The notes under the pieces were generated by a model, which was given only the letters and a program-made list of their open reading frames with translations, was not told the DNA's origin and made no database searches. This document shows, piece after piece, positions 1-16,595 of a DNA stretch of 64,000 nucleotides (within the stretch, counting starts at the first letter, position 1; each line of letters opens with the position of its first letter). Made by a program: the position numbers and the translations under genes. The stretch is from assembly GCF_023856365.1 (NCBI RefSeq), contig NC_064555.1:17618254-17682253 (forward strand), read 5' to 3'. This DNA comes from Brienomyrus brachyistius. Taxonomy: Eukaryota; Chordata; Actinopteri; Osteoglossiformes; Mormyridae.

Positions 1-1072
1 GAGAAGTGAGGTATTACCACGGTGAGTGCAAAGGCCGCCGCTACGAGAACAGAGTCACATACTGCACAGGCTGTCCGCAGCCATCCAGGCAGCACTAGCT
101 GCTCCCAGAGCGAAGGCTGAAACCCTGTGCCCCATGTAGACACATCCTGTATCCTAGCAACTGAATGCACAGAGGTCAAAATCTCAGAAGTTGGTACATT
201 TTTGGACACCGAGTATGATATTACACATCGGCAACCAGGGTTATTTCACTGTTGTTTTATCTATGTGGGTCACTTCCAAAGGAAATTTTCCTTTTGGCAA
301 CTGGACAATCTGCTGTTCTCAGAGACCTGAATATCTTTCATTAGGTCAGTCAGATGCCCTATGTTTCCTGCGTTAGGAAGGTAGAGGGATGGATTGATGG
401 GTGAGAAATTAAAAGAGTTCGAGTGAAAAGGGGCATGAATGCAACCTGGTTTGGGATTGTAGCAGAGGGCTGAGAAAGTCGATTCTCCCTGTAAACATCC
501 TCTGATCTTCACAGCCAAACAAAAGACTATCGCTGCTCATCACAATGCTCTTCATTTCTACACCATCATCATCATCATCAACGCCACATAATAGGAGTGT
601 CACAAACCGTGAAAAACCAAGCAATTACAAGTCTGTCATGCCTTCATACACTCACACACACATACACACACACACACACACAGAACATTCATCTTTCTCC
701 TGACTTGGGTCAATATGAATATGACATCCGGTGTGGAGATGCTGAAGGTGCAGATAGGCGTGACCCCTGCCCCCCCCAGTTTGTCATGTGCCGCCGTTTC
801 ACAGCTGTGTCCTTACACAAAGCCTCCGAGTCACAGCAGTGAGTCAGGCACACCGGCTGGGAGTCACACCAACCTGCCACAGCCGCACACAGGTGACACC
901 TGCTGGCGGAACGGAAGCCAGCAGCCCTCATCCAGACATCCAGGTCCCCATGGAAACGAAGTGCTGTGCAGCAGCCGAATCCCAGCCTTGCACAGCACCC
1001 TCCGTGGTCCCCTCCCTGCACCTCCTGCACCTCCGGCAGTCTCCCCCCCCCCCCCCCGGCTCCCAAGGCCCC
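1..1072. other. 3' flank of fam76a, no gene seen
   Basis: This stretch lies downstream of the fam76a stop codon on the minus strand and probably includes its 3' UTR. Open frames here are short and resemble no family I know. It contains a CA microsatellite near 651-681 and a C15 run near 1042. No AATAAA-type signal on the minus strand was found, so the transcript end is not placed. Confidence 0.5.
651..681. repeat. (CA)n microsatellite
   Basis: Nearly pure CA dinucleotide run with one TA interruption, in the 3' flank of fam76a. Confidence 0.9.
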
Positions 1073-5250
<4,178 letters not shown>

Positions 5251-5397
5251 CTAAGCAAGTTCTCGTCAAGATTAAAAAACCTCGCTGGAGCAAGAACGTA
5301 AATCAGACCGAGACTCCTGTCAACACAGGTATAGTTACAGGCCTTACGTCATCGACTGGATATGCCGGGTCGGCCGCCCATCTCTCTTCGGGCCCGC

Positions 5398-5460
5398 CTA
5401 ATTGGCCAGAGAGCTGGCATGCAGCGTGCTGATTGGAGGATGCCACATGCCAATCAGCTG
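5398..5460 (-). promoter_or_regulatory. CCAAT-box cluster in the fam76a promoter
   Basis: Three CCAAT motifs lie within 55 bp: ATTGG at 5401 and 5432 (minus-strand CCAAT) and CCAAT at 5450-5454. They sit 215-270 bp upstream of the fam76a ATG. No TATA box is seen. This is typical of a housekeeping NF-Y promoter; the role is inferred from position and motif. Confidence 0.45.
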
Positions 5461-5684
5461 CCGAGCTGCTGAAGCGAGTCTGTGTCACGCGTGTTGAAAG
5501 GGATGGGAGGGGGGAGTGAACAGTCTTCGGCCAGTTAGAGAAATTAAATGTCATCCCTGGAATTAAATATTCGCATATTAACGCAAGAAAACTCTGCATT
5601 ATTAGTCCAGAAATAGATGTTGGATGTATTAAACAAGTATCACGACTAAAAAAAACATCTCACGCTTGGAGTAAAACCGCATGC

Positions 5685-5690
5685 TTTATT
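5685..5690 (-). terminator. Candidate poly(A) signal for cd164l2
   Basis: AATAAA on the minus strand, 1.3 kb beyond the cd164l2 stop and the first perfect hexamer found there. Placement is inferred. Confidence 0.35.
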
Positions 5691-7020
5691 TGTATAATGT
5701 CAAAACAGGGAACACCTGAAAAAATCATAAACGTGTAACAGTCGAGGTCACTTGTCACAGCATACTCAATTACGGAACCATTAGCCTGTGGGAACCCACA
5801 CACAGGAGCCCGGCGGTCATGGAATTTGTAATTGTAATTTGATCGGAGACTCGCCGCTTTTAGCTCACTGTAAAGCATCCGCCATTACAGTAGTCAAACA
5901 CAGATTGAAACTCAAACCCACATTAAATCAACACGTAAACCATCGTAACTTAACCAACCGAATGCCCTTGATGAATTGCATGGTTCAGAATGCCCCAGTG
6001 CTGTTTGATTCTGTTGTCTTTTACAAGAAAACAAAACAAAGTCATATTAAAGATAAGCCAAGACACTGAATTATCACATCGAACTCCCTAATATCCATGT
6101 AATAAATGAACACAACTTGTAAATAACACAAACCAAGCCGTCAAGTGGTAGGAGGTTTTAATGCATATACAACTGTGGAGGCAACTTAGTTAAACACCCT
6201 GCCTGACCGTCGAATGCATAAAAAGAAGTAGGGCTATTAAAGACGCACACTGAAGGAGTAGCCATTGCTGGGATGGGCAGCTGTATGTTAGCTGATGCTG
6301 AGCAGCTGGAGGTGTATTCCCGGACTGTAGCCTAACGCTGGTTCCAGATGCGCTGAGCCAAAACAAGGGAAAGGTGGTCCAGATCTCACACTTCCCGAAT
6401 GATATCCAGCATCTGAATTGAAGTAGACAGAGAGGCCATCCACAGCAGCATATGCAGTGACACACAGACCCCGCCCCTTCCCGTTCAGTTCACGCACACA
6501 CTCTCTCACACATCCCACTAGAAGCTCCCGCACTCACATCCCTGGGTCAAACGCATTGTGGAGATGGTGTTGTATATGCTCTTCTTTCGGCAAACACTTT
6601 GAATCCCAAATTAACAAAGGAAAGTTGCTGTTCCCCCCTCATTTGTTTGATAACACCCACCCACCCCCCAAATTATCCAATCTTTTCTCGTCTGGTGTTT
6701 CAGACCATCCCCGGGCTTCTACTGGACTTGCTCTCTGTGCAGCAAGAGAACAAAAAAAAAGAAAACATAGACACATGCAAAATTAGCAAACAGACACCGT
6801 ATCTGGTCTGCATATCACATTTAAACTGCCTCTGCTGCCACCTCCCACAGCCCTGTTATTTGCCATCTGTTATTTACTAAGAAACACTCATTTTTGCTCC
6901 CCGCAACCAGTAGATGGTGCTCTTGTACACGTTAAGGGATTTTGAGACTCCTTCGGGTGGATTCGCGTACGTGGCTGTTCTGAGGACCAGTTGCGTGCAG
7001 GTGAGCATGTGAAGGGGCGC

Positions 7021-10000
7021 TCACATGGTCTCGTAGCTGCTGTCCTTCGCCTTCATAAACCTCATAGCAAAGAAGCCCCCGGCTTGCAGACATAGCACCA
7101 GAATAATGCCCCCGATGAAACTGGACAGGTTAAACTTGGCCTGGCTGTACACAACAGTAGGCTGTACGGTGGTATCTGGGGGTGGAAGGAGTTAGACACA
7201 ATATTTCTGAGTGTTTGCAAAGACACATGTCAAGGTTAAAAGAAAAATCAAATTTATATATAAATCGTTCTCTGCTGTCATTGTTAAAGTGACGGTATGA
7301 ATGATTTATGTCATAAAATCTAAATTGTCAAGGTGATTCTAAGGCAGAAGATACTCAGACTGTCATAATTGTTTTTTTTTTTTTTTTGCTGATATACACT
7401 TGGCAGGTTTGTTTAGTGCAGTGTTTCCCAATCTGGTTCTCAGTTGGGAGGGAGCAAAAATGTGGACTGCTGGCAGGAAACTGGAGGGAGCAAAAACATG
7501 GACCGGCTATGAGTCCCTGAGGACCGGATTGGGAAACAGTGACTTATTGTAATCTGGTGTGATAAAATATGTACCTATAAAACTGGGCCTGTGGGATGGA
7601 AAGAAATGGAAGCTTGTTTAGATTTCACTGTGTTTCATTAGGAAATGTGACTTGGAAGCAAGAGACCAATAAACACGCACGAGATGGTTACTGGTGACTA
7701 AGAAATTGGCTGTAATTGTGCCCATCATTAAGTGGTGCCGTAATACCACCGTTAATGTGCATTTTGCAGATATTCCTGTCAAAATTCATGCTCTATGTCA
7801 ATGGCATTTTGGTTGAGAATTGCATCTGGAATTTGATTAGGCAGTTTACGGATGGAAAGTGGGAGTGTGGTAAAGAGGATGGCAGAACGTCGAGGTGCAG
7901 CTCACCTGAGACAGAGTTGCCGGGTGTAGATGTGGCAGGGCCTGGAATCAGGCGTGTAAGAGCAAAACGACAGCTGATCACATGGATGTGCGTAAGCCCA
8001 AGCAGACAAAGACTGACGTCCACTACTGCGCCACAAACATGTAGCACACATGATGGTAGCATGTTCCTTTTGTGTACATGTATGCATGTGTGAGGGTGCT
8101 GCTGACGCACACAGGTGACTGTTGAGGTGCTGTTCACGTGATCTTGCATGTTTCTGTCCATCTTCCATGTGTGCAGGCAGGGAGGGGTATGTCTGCCTGT
8201 CTGAAACTGAGAAGTCACTCACCTGGGCACATGGCTGTGTCATTGAACACAGAACAGCCGTCTATAGTATCGCCACTGGCGACACAGCCGCTGATGGTGT
8301 CTGGAAAGGAGAGAGAGCTGAATCTGGTACAGCCTCGTCACAGACCTAAGGTTTCACGCATTGCTGCCAGTGCTTCACCCCTTAAAGCTGTCACATCCAG
8401 TGTCGGGACGTGGAATAAAAGGCAGCGCACTTCTGTGAGATGAGTCAGGTGCAGGGTGGAGTTCATGGCGACTGTATTCCCTGCAAGTGCTTCACCTGGG
8501 TTTTCAGATAGTAACAGAAATGCTACAGAAACATGTGCTCAAACAGGCACGTCTTAGGGGTCCTTTATAAATGTGAAAGACGTAGGCAGGGGCCAATATT
8601 TCTGACGCTGTTACTGGGACCAGAAGAGAAAGAGAAGCTCTGTAGAAAGTATAAAAGTCATTAGAGCGCGTCTGTTCTCCATGCAGGGCACACATGCTAC
8701 CATTTCCCGGTGATGCTGAACATTGTCCAGTGAAGAACAGACATAATTTTTGGATGTTAATAATTAAACTTACTGCATGTCTCCCTCAGGTATCAGAATA
8801 CAGCCCTTCCACCTGACACCTATTTAACATGCTTCAGTTTTTGCAGGATCAGAAAAGAGTGAAACTGAAAACAACTAGTGACCTGATCAGTGCTGCAGGC
8901 CGAGGAGGTTGATGTCACATTCTATGTGTCATGGTTTCTGGGCCGTTGTGGATGATCGTTTGCCTACCAGCCAGCTCTCTCTGGGTCTGTCTGCCCCAGC
9001 TTTCGCTAGACGCTTTGGTCTGCTGTGGCGAGGTGTGATGCGGACTCATAATGCAAGCTGCTAAAATGTCATACATCCGTCTGGGACACCAGCAGGCACC
9101 CTTGGGCTGGCTGCTGTGACACGGTATCCGTCATGATTCTCCTGCGGCTCGGACCCCTGTCCAGCTCCAGCCTGCTGAGGCCTGTCTCTGTTTCAGCCAC
9201 TAACATCTGGGTTGCCTTAGCAACCAGGTGCACTCAACGCACTATGAACAAAGACATCGTCGCCTTGGCAACTAGACAAGATAGCAAATCCAGCAGAGTG
9301 AAATTCTCCAGGTTCTCTCCATCATGGTCTCCACCTTCTCTATCTTTCATCCTCATTTTTTTTTTAAGGAATGAGGATGCAATAAGTATGTTCCCTGGTC
9401 CAGCTTTTAGAGAAGCGTGTTTGTTGTTTGCGCCTAAATGTGTTTAAAGTGGGTGAGCAATAATGGTGCGACCATGCATGCGTGTGTGTGCGTCTGAGTG
9501 TGCGATTCACTGTGACATCACACCGAAGGCCCAGGTTCTGAATTATTCACTGATTTGGTGTGGAATCGCCAAGCTCAGGTGACAGGGGGGTGATCCGATT
9601 TCTGCTGCAGCTGCCAGTTGTGTCTGCGTGGGCGTGTATATGCATGTATGAGAATATATTTTTGTTTATGTGTGTATGCGTGTTTGCCCACTCTCACCGT
9701 CATCACACTGCCTCCAAACGCAGCCCGTCAGGTTGAGGGAATCTCCGCTGATGCAGTCCCCGCATCCATCCAGGCGCCCACAGTCATCTGCCACTGGGAA
9801 AAGCAATGACAATCACTCAGGATGAATGCAGTAAAATTAAAAACGTTATTAGAAATACGTGGGTGAGGTGGGAACGTTTGCGCAGGACGTCTGGATCAGG
9901 ACAAGCCCCAGTGAACGAGCTGAACTGCGAGACATTCTCAGCTCACCACAAGGAAGCATTTAACAGTTTAACATTTTTTAAAATAAATAACAGACAACAG

Positions 10001-10228
10001 ATGCATGTTGGGCCATCATGCGACCTGTTCTGTAACAAATCTGTCAGACTTACTTCATTAAATGACGTACAAAGATACATAAAAAGTATCTTCATAATCC
10101 TGTTTTAGTTTACTTTTTGGCAGAAATGAGAGACACTCAAATGATGTACCTGGGGTTTGACAGCGATACGTTTCCATCAAGCCGATCGCCAATAAAATCC
10201 ACAATACTTCCCGTCGTGGAAAACCCAT
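7021..10228 (-). CDS. cd164l2: CD164L2, sialomucin-like type I membrane protein, 145 aa, 5 exons
   Basis: Exons: 10150-10228, 9698-9787, 8223-8300, 7906-7941, 7021-7175, all GT-AG with consistent phases. Residues 1-21 are a signal peptide (LWILLAIGL core). Residues 23-83 are a small cysteine-rich domain, including GCVWRQC, that matches the CD164 family pattern. Residues 84-105 are a short Ser/Thr/Pro stalk. Residues 112-132 are the transmembrane helix (SSFIGGIILVLCLQ). The tail KAKDSSYETM ends in a YxxPhi sorting signal, as in CD164. Potential N-glycosylation sites are N45, N76 and N110. The tail and the GCSVFND segment are closer to CD164L2 than to CD164, and the neighbourhood (next to gpr3 and wasf2) agrees. 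CD164 proteins act in adhesion and endolosysosomal trafficking; CD164L2 has little direct data. The 36-bp mucin exon is easy to miss. Confidence 0.93.
7419..7541. mobile_element. hAT-like MITE with inverted ends
   Basis: About 123 bp with imperfect terminal inverted repeats: the left end CAGTGTTTCCCAATCTGGTT pairs with a right end ending GGATTGGGAAACAGTG. The eight flanking bases on each side agree at only 5 of 8, so the target duplication is weak. It lies in intron 4 of cd164l2. Confidence 0.6.
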
Positions 10229-12662
10229 CCTGTCCGAAATCAGCAGCCAAAAAATGGAACTGCCTCACCAAAGATGACACAGTGTGACAGTTCTAACCCT
10301 TGAAAGTAATAATTTTAACTTCTTTCTTATAGAAGTAGACTTTAATAAAATGTTGCTTCTTACGGCGAGCTGTTGTCAGCCCTTTCCTTAGCCTTCTTGT
10401 TCATGTGTTGAAAAGGGATGAAAAGTGAGCCCAAGTCCGGCTGTAAAGATACCTGGCAGCCCTTTGAAATCCACCCCGTTGCGCTTGCGTGATGCAGCCC
10501 CGCCGAAAGGGCTGAGGTCATGTCAGCGTCCTCCGCAGTTCCTGCATGGTGAGCGGATATTGCTGTGAATTATGCTCAAATGAGATTAATAAAGTGGATA
10601 TTTATGCTAATTTATAATCTCATGTTTAATTTTAAGGCTAAACCTGCTCCTTGTTTTATACACATTTTATTTAGTCACGACTAAAAACCATGACATTGTA
10701 CATGGCATACTTTGTTATATTATAATGGTCTTCATCAAGCTCAAATTTTGCTTGTCATTTAACGATTTTACTCTTCATAGACACACGATGGAAGCAGAGC
10801 GTTTTAATGGGAAGTGAGACGGGGGAGGGGGGGTGAGATGAGGAGAGGGAAGCATGAGGGCTTTCCTCGGGTTCTGTGTTTGAAAACATCACCATTTCTG
10901 CTCCCACGGAAACCAGAATGGAGAGGCTGTTACCATGGCAACTGGATTCCGTGCTGAGGGAATGGATGACTCCAGTGGCAAAAGATGCTCAGACACCCAA
11001 GACCCGCTTTTTTCCTCTTTTATCTTTACATTCCGCCAAGTAATATCAGTATATTAACCAAACAAAAAACATGACAAAACAAAGACATGCACCACAAGTT
11101 TTATCTGAACAATTGTGAACTGAGGAATAACCAAGAAAGCCGGTGTTTCATTGTGTCACTTTGTTACTGAGCAGCCAGCCTCGCATCACGTAATCACTTA
11201 CTGGCCACAGATTGTGTCCATTTTGACACAAATGTCCTCAGCATTTGTGCATCATGTGACATTTGATGTCCAACCCGGCTACAGTGTGCAGAGCACTGCT
11301 TTCGGACAGGAGGACAACGTCAGTGGGTTGTTTGTAGGTTTATGCAAATTTTGTTTCGCCTTTAGCTACAGAATACTTTAGGACTTCATATCATTGTTTA
11401 TCCCCAATGTAAAGACTAGTCTTATTTTTATGCCCATTAGTCTGTGAGGATATTCATGACCGACATCTGTGGTGATGCTGGTGAAACATCACGACTGCAG
11501 GCTGCCCTGAGAATAGCATGGTGAAATTTCACAACTGCAGCTCACTTGTTTTGGGGACATATCCTCGGATTCGGCTGAGATATTGTGCCAAAATAAAGCC
11601 CATGTCATTTGTATGCCAATTCGATGTCACATTGCAAGCAAAGTTTGCTGTGAACTGCTAGGTTATGCGACGTTGAGAAATAATAGTAATTCTGCAGCCT
11701 TATTACTACCCACTGTGGATCCATGCTAAGGAGCCTCTCATCAGAAACAGAACCTCAGCCCGAGCTCATGGCTTCACTCCTAGTGCACGTCGACTGAGCT
11801 CTACAGCCCAGATCACGAACCTCCTCCAGAAGGCGCTTATCAGTGTTATTCGGCAGGATGGCACCTGGCAAGCAATAGCCAATTGCTAGTGAACAATTTT
11901 CACGATGAAGCCGACATCCGGAGGAATCCGCAGAGTGCATTTTGCAGGCAAAGCACAGGAAGATGCACATGCAGAACAAGCATTTCATGGTTCTAAGGCT
12001 CTGTTCTCCAACACATATCAGTATTTAAAGCAATAGTGCAAAATCTAGCACATGTGTAAAGTACAGAGAAGATTTCTCTCCAGGCTGGTCTGTTGCCTAG
12101 GCTACCTTGGAGAATACAGATATTGGATGCTATCTTAATAATCGTGGGAGTACTGTGCACTAAAGTCACAAAGCTCTTGTGATCTGTGCACCTCCTGAAC
12201 TGCTATATCGAGCAGAAGCTCTCCTTTCTGCAAGGAAACCACCTCATAACAGCAGCAGTATCTCAGGACTAAAGGCAATGACCATTCATAAGCACAGACG
12301 AAGCAGAAGGACTGCAGCACTAAAATCAGACACAGCATTACACCCGTGAGGGTGGCCTCCCCATGTGTGCCCCTCACATCCCCCCTCCTGTTCCGGCTTT
12401 GGGCTCTGTGCCCTGCCCCTTTAAGAGTGATGCCCTAGAACACCCAAGAATTTCGGGAATTTCGTGTTGGGAGCATTTCCTTTGATGCTCACTGCGTGAG
12501 ACAGACGCTTGCATCTAACACGGAGGGAGGAGTGATCATTTATTCGGCATCTCACCACCACCCCAGCTGCAGAATTTCTGGAAAGCAGCAGCCCCCCCCC
12601 CAACCCCCCAGCACACATAGAATTTTTCACCTGTCAACATCATCTACGGACCAGGCAACGCA

Positions 12663-12860
12663 AGAGAATCAGAATCAGCTTTATTGTTATTGGCGACATT
12701 AAACTAAAATAATTGCACCCCGTTACACAGAGAAATAACATAGCAATAAGTAACCAGTAACCTTGAGTATACAACAGTAAGTGACACAGTGCAATGGGAC
12801 CAACCGGCCAGAGGGTCCAGTGCAGAAAATACAGTTCAGATAAATGGTGTTAACAGAATG
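12663..12860. mobile_element. Fragment of a common fish interspersed repeat
   Basis: Begins with AGAATCAGAATCAGCTTTAT, a start I recognise from abundant teleost interspersed repeats that continue TTGGCCAAG. The end is indistinct and I cannot assign a family. Confidence 0.4.
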
Positions 12861-14709
12861 AGTCATCAGGCGTGACATAAACTGCCAATGCAAAAGAATC
12901 AGAAGAAAAACTCCAGCACAGACACCTGGACTGGCTCTGTAGGCAGACCATAACTTGGTTAAGCATAATGGTCTAGTGTCCTCGGTCCCTCGGCCCGGAT
13001 ACGTTCACAGCCAGGTTCACCCAGTCTATGCTGCCCTTACATTTCTTTGCGTAAAATGTCTTCTGTTTCTGACCCTCACTGACAAGCTGTAAGTGACTCC
13101 CCACCAAGCCGCCTTTCCGGTACGTCCACGCCGCAAGGCTCTGGCCATATTCACCTTCGCAGAAACAGCAGTTTTATCTTTAAGCTAAATGTCTCTTCGG
13201 TCACATTTCCAACAAGCTACCATCTAACTTGCGTTCAGCGACACGCCCATGTTTCTCCGTGGTTATGTAATTTTTTTTTGTTGCACCGATTTACCGTTAC
13301 GTCTTCATCCTGCAGGCTGTACGCTGCGTAGCGAACAATGATCTTTGTACACATCTTTCTCAGGGTTTTTCTAAATAAACTTATTTATTACTAAACCTTT
13401 TTCATTTTTGTATATCACTTAGTGCCAGTTCTACTCTGCATGTGCTAAATTTGTAGAATTCTGCGTACAGGGTTTTTGAAGATTCTGAATATGTAGGCTA
13501 CATTAAAGCTGTGCAATGAATAACACCGACATGACACTAGCAAGAAGGAGCAAAAAGGTACAGAACAGTCTTTCATTCACATCAGAAAGCTTTGCTGCTA
13601 TTTACATCGATATCAATCGCACAGAGTAATGATAATTACTAACAATGAATGAAAAAATAATTCTAATACCACTTAGAATTTATCATAACCCATAATCATA
13701 TAGTACCTCTTTGCTTTAAAGGAGAACATTTTTTAAATTAATTTCAAAACGACAGTGTATAAACAACTGTGCAGTTATCTATGTGCGTCACGGTTAGCAG
13801 GAATAAGCGTAGCGTAAAATATGTGAAAACCAGATTAAATATATAGACCTCGTTATCAATTCCTCTGTGATCCCAAACGAACGATAAAATTTAAACAGGT
13901 ACGGTGGTCACCCTCTTAAGAAGTATACATGCACCATTTTAAGATGCATACATTCCTTCGACGCCCCCTGCAAAGATAAGAGTCTCGGGACTTCATTGTG
14001 CCATCCTGCAGAGGCAATCGGGAACGCGCCCGGCACCGCGCCTTATGTTAGGTAATAGCAAGGCAGACTCACATGTCCTTTGATAAACCGTCTGAGGCAG
14101 ACAACGTGCGTCACTTTTAAAGGGCTCAAGTAATCGAGTACATATCAGAAAACATATTTCGGAACAACTGACATTCCCGCAGGACAAGCGTTTCTCTGAG
14201 ATTGGTGGTTTAATGTGTGTGACGCCTAAATCTTTGTAAATGTAATTTTAGAAAACCTTATAACACGTACAGATGGAATATATATGTAGTTAATTGGAAT
14301 AAAAACGAAGGTCAGCGTTTTTTTATAATACAAGCGAAAGACTACGTACAATAACTAATTACGTTGGTCATTTATCTATTCTCGGATGACTGATAGCGCG
14401 CAATTTGTGAGAACCGGAACTAAGTTACCTTATATAGCGACAGTGAGGATGAGGTTCGCCCTGCCAGGCAGACGCCTCGCCCACCACCACATTGGCATGC
14501 GCGTCCATGCACGCATTGCGCTGCGCACCGCCCACGCGCTCACGCTAACGGGACGACGGAGGATCCCCACCGCCTGCAGGCTGAGTCCTGCTTTTGAACG
14601 CTTCATAGAATCATTGCGGGGAATCATGGCGGTTTGCATGGGCCATCGTGACTTCAAGTGTGAAACAACAAAAATCAACGATGACAACAACAGCAACAAC
14701 TATTAATAG

Positions 14710-14744
<35 letters not shown>
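14710..14744. repeat. (GAT)n microsatellite
   Basis: About 12 pure GAT units. Confidence 0.9.
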
Positions 14745-14746
<2 letters not shown>

Positions 14747-15449
14747 AAAATTGAGTTTTCATTGTGGTACAGTTATAACCACATTATTTGCTGTGACAAT
14801 AAAAAGATCAATGTATTCATAGTTCCTTTGATTTACATAAACCCAAAACCTCATATATTATGCACTGGTACCTATACGTGTGTACATTCTTGCTACTACC
14901 TAAGATTTCTCCAAATAAACATAGACTTAAAACACTTGTTGAATGCTTCTTGAAACGCGTTGAAGAGAAAAAGAAAGAAAAAAAAACAAACATTTTAAAC
15001 AGGTATGTGTGCTAAGCGCCGTAATTATGCACCGTAAACTGGATCCATTTGGCTGTTTCAGCACCACGGGAAGCTCCTCGCGGCGCTCAGCCAGTGTTTT
15101 ACTCACCAGACACGGCCTATTATTAAGTTCATAGTAGTCTATTATTTCTAAATGTGAAACTGAATGTATTGGTTATTAACGTGTGACCTTGTGCCGTTCT
15201 TTCACCTTGTATACCTAGAAGGCACGTAAACGGCTAGTGTAGTTATTTAAATGAAAAGGGGGGTGGTTGGTGCTGGCGGGGGGAGGGAGGGGGTGGCCGT
15301 GCAAAGATGATGACGGCAGGCTTTCCCGTTACGTTGTGTGGATGCATATACTGGGCCTATACGAGAAGCCGCAGTGGGAGGGGCGGAATGCTGCGGTATT
15401 TTTTATGAATGAAATTTCGACTGTGTTTGCTCTCCGTGTCTCCCAGCAA

Positions 15450-15831
15450 ATCATTGGCTACCTTATGAACAAATCGATGGCGGTCCCCATCGCTGCTGAC
15501 GTCAAACCCACTCCGGCTAAGGCGAAACGCACAGACGTCTGAGTCCAAAAATTTAGGAGGTAGCCGCGAATCACGGGAGCTGCGAACACATGCAAGAAGA
15601 ACCCAGGAGTAGCTGCGTAAAATAGCAAAACGGTCACCGAAAAACAGCTACTCCAGCGAAGCAAGGGAGCGCGGCTCCTTTCAGGAATGGGAAACACTTC
15701 TCTTTGAAACCTTTTTTTTTGTACGAATTTCACGTCTCCGACCTGGACGGAACCACTTTGTAATAGAGGTTCGGCTTTAATGTTCACTCATCTGGAGCGA
15801 ACGTTTTTCTTCCGTGTCACAGCCAAATCTG
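15450..15831 (+). promoter_or_regulatory. Probable gpr3 promoter and noncoding exon 1
   Basis: A perfect CRE palindrome TGACGTCA lies at 15497-15504 and an inverted CCAAT (ATTGG) near 15451. The segment then runs to a strong 5' splice site G|GTAAGT at 15832-15837. A matching acceptor CGCAG ends at 15585+1000 (16585), ten bases before the gpr3 ATG. Mammalian GPR3 also has a noncoding first exon. The exon assignment is inference from splice signals; the transcription start is not fixed. Confidence 0.5.
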
Positions 15832-15884
15832 GTAAGTGTATTTTAAATATATTTGGGACGAAACAATAACTTGGCTCTGTATAT

Positions 15885-15921
15885 TATTAATTATTATTAT
15901 TATTATTATTATCATCATCAT
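15885..15921. repeat. (ATT)n microsatellite
   Basis: TTA/ATT trinucleotide run that changes to ATC at its end, within the probable gpr3 intron. Confidence 0.85.
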
Positions 15922-16595
15922 GCGTGACTAAAAGCACAAACCGCGGGAACCGTCACCATCACGGGAACGATAAAGCTGTTGGCAGGAGAGAAGGCAGGGC
16001 AGCCAGATGAATGTATACATAATAGTGTTATGTAACATGACATACAGAAAGGTGTTAGAGCAGTGCCCAATAGGCAGAATTTACAAGTTAATGCATAATA
16101 TACAACATTAGATTAACTTAACTCTCCGCTCTTCACATTACCGCTGCTTACAATCTAATGCTCCTCACGCCGACTACCCAAAAACATGCATAAAGCCTTG
16201 AGTTGTGGGACACATGCCGAATGTTTTTATACTCTCCTCTCTCCTGAGCTTGTAAATAATACACGGGTTATTTATAGAAACAAGTTTGTATGTTTAGATC
16301 CGCACTACGTCCGACAGCCGCGCCGTATAGGCGCGTGCGGCGTTGTTTTGGACATCGCGGCTTTCCCTCCGGTTCCGGCGACACGAGCGTGACCACATGC
16401 ACGTCAGTGCCCGAATTTTCGGATAGTCGGGTACTAAATAATTAAAGCGACTGTTTTAACAAACTTGCTCACATGACTTGATATACATATAAATTTTATG
16501 CCAACATATGTGGGCTTAAAGCAAATTCGTGGTCTTGTGTAAAAAGGGCAGCAAAATTCTGATCTTTGACCCCGTTCCCGCGCAGCTGTCTGCCC

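Larger units (their letters stand above)
10229..15450. other. Intergenic region between cd164l2 and gpr3
   Basis: No recognisable gene. Two minus-strand ORFs with hydrophobic starts (11755-11988 and 12135-12377) have no family resemblance or splice link I could establish. It holds a fish interspersed repeat near 12663, AT-rich DNA at 13.3-14.4 kb, a GC-richer block with many CpG at 14430-14640, and a GAT run. The last 300 bp lead into the gpr3 promoter. Confidence 0.5.

Noticed and set aside
11755..12377. Two minus-strand ORFs with hydrophobic N-termini, a possible small secreted protein
   Set aside because: No recognised cysteine framework, no convincing splice link between them and no family match; low-complexity hydrophobic starts are common by chance.
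15267..15542. 91-aa plus-strand ORF 5' of gpr3
   Set aside because: Overlaps the promoter-like segment with CCAAT and CRE motifs and has no homology or splice structure.
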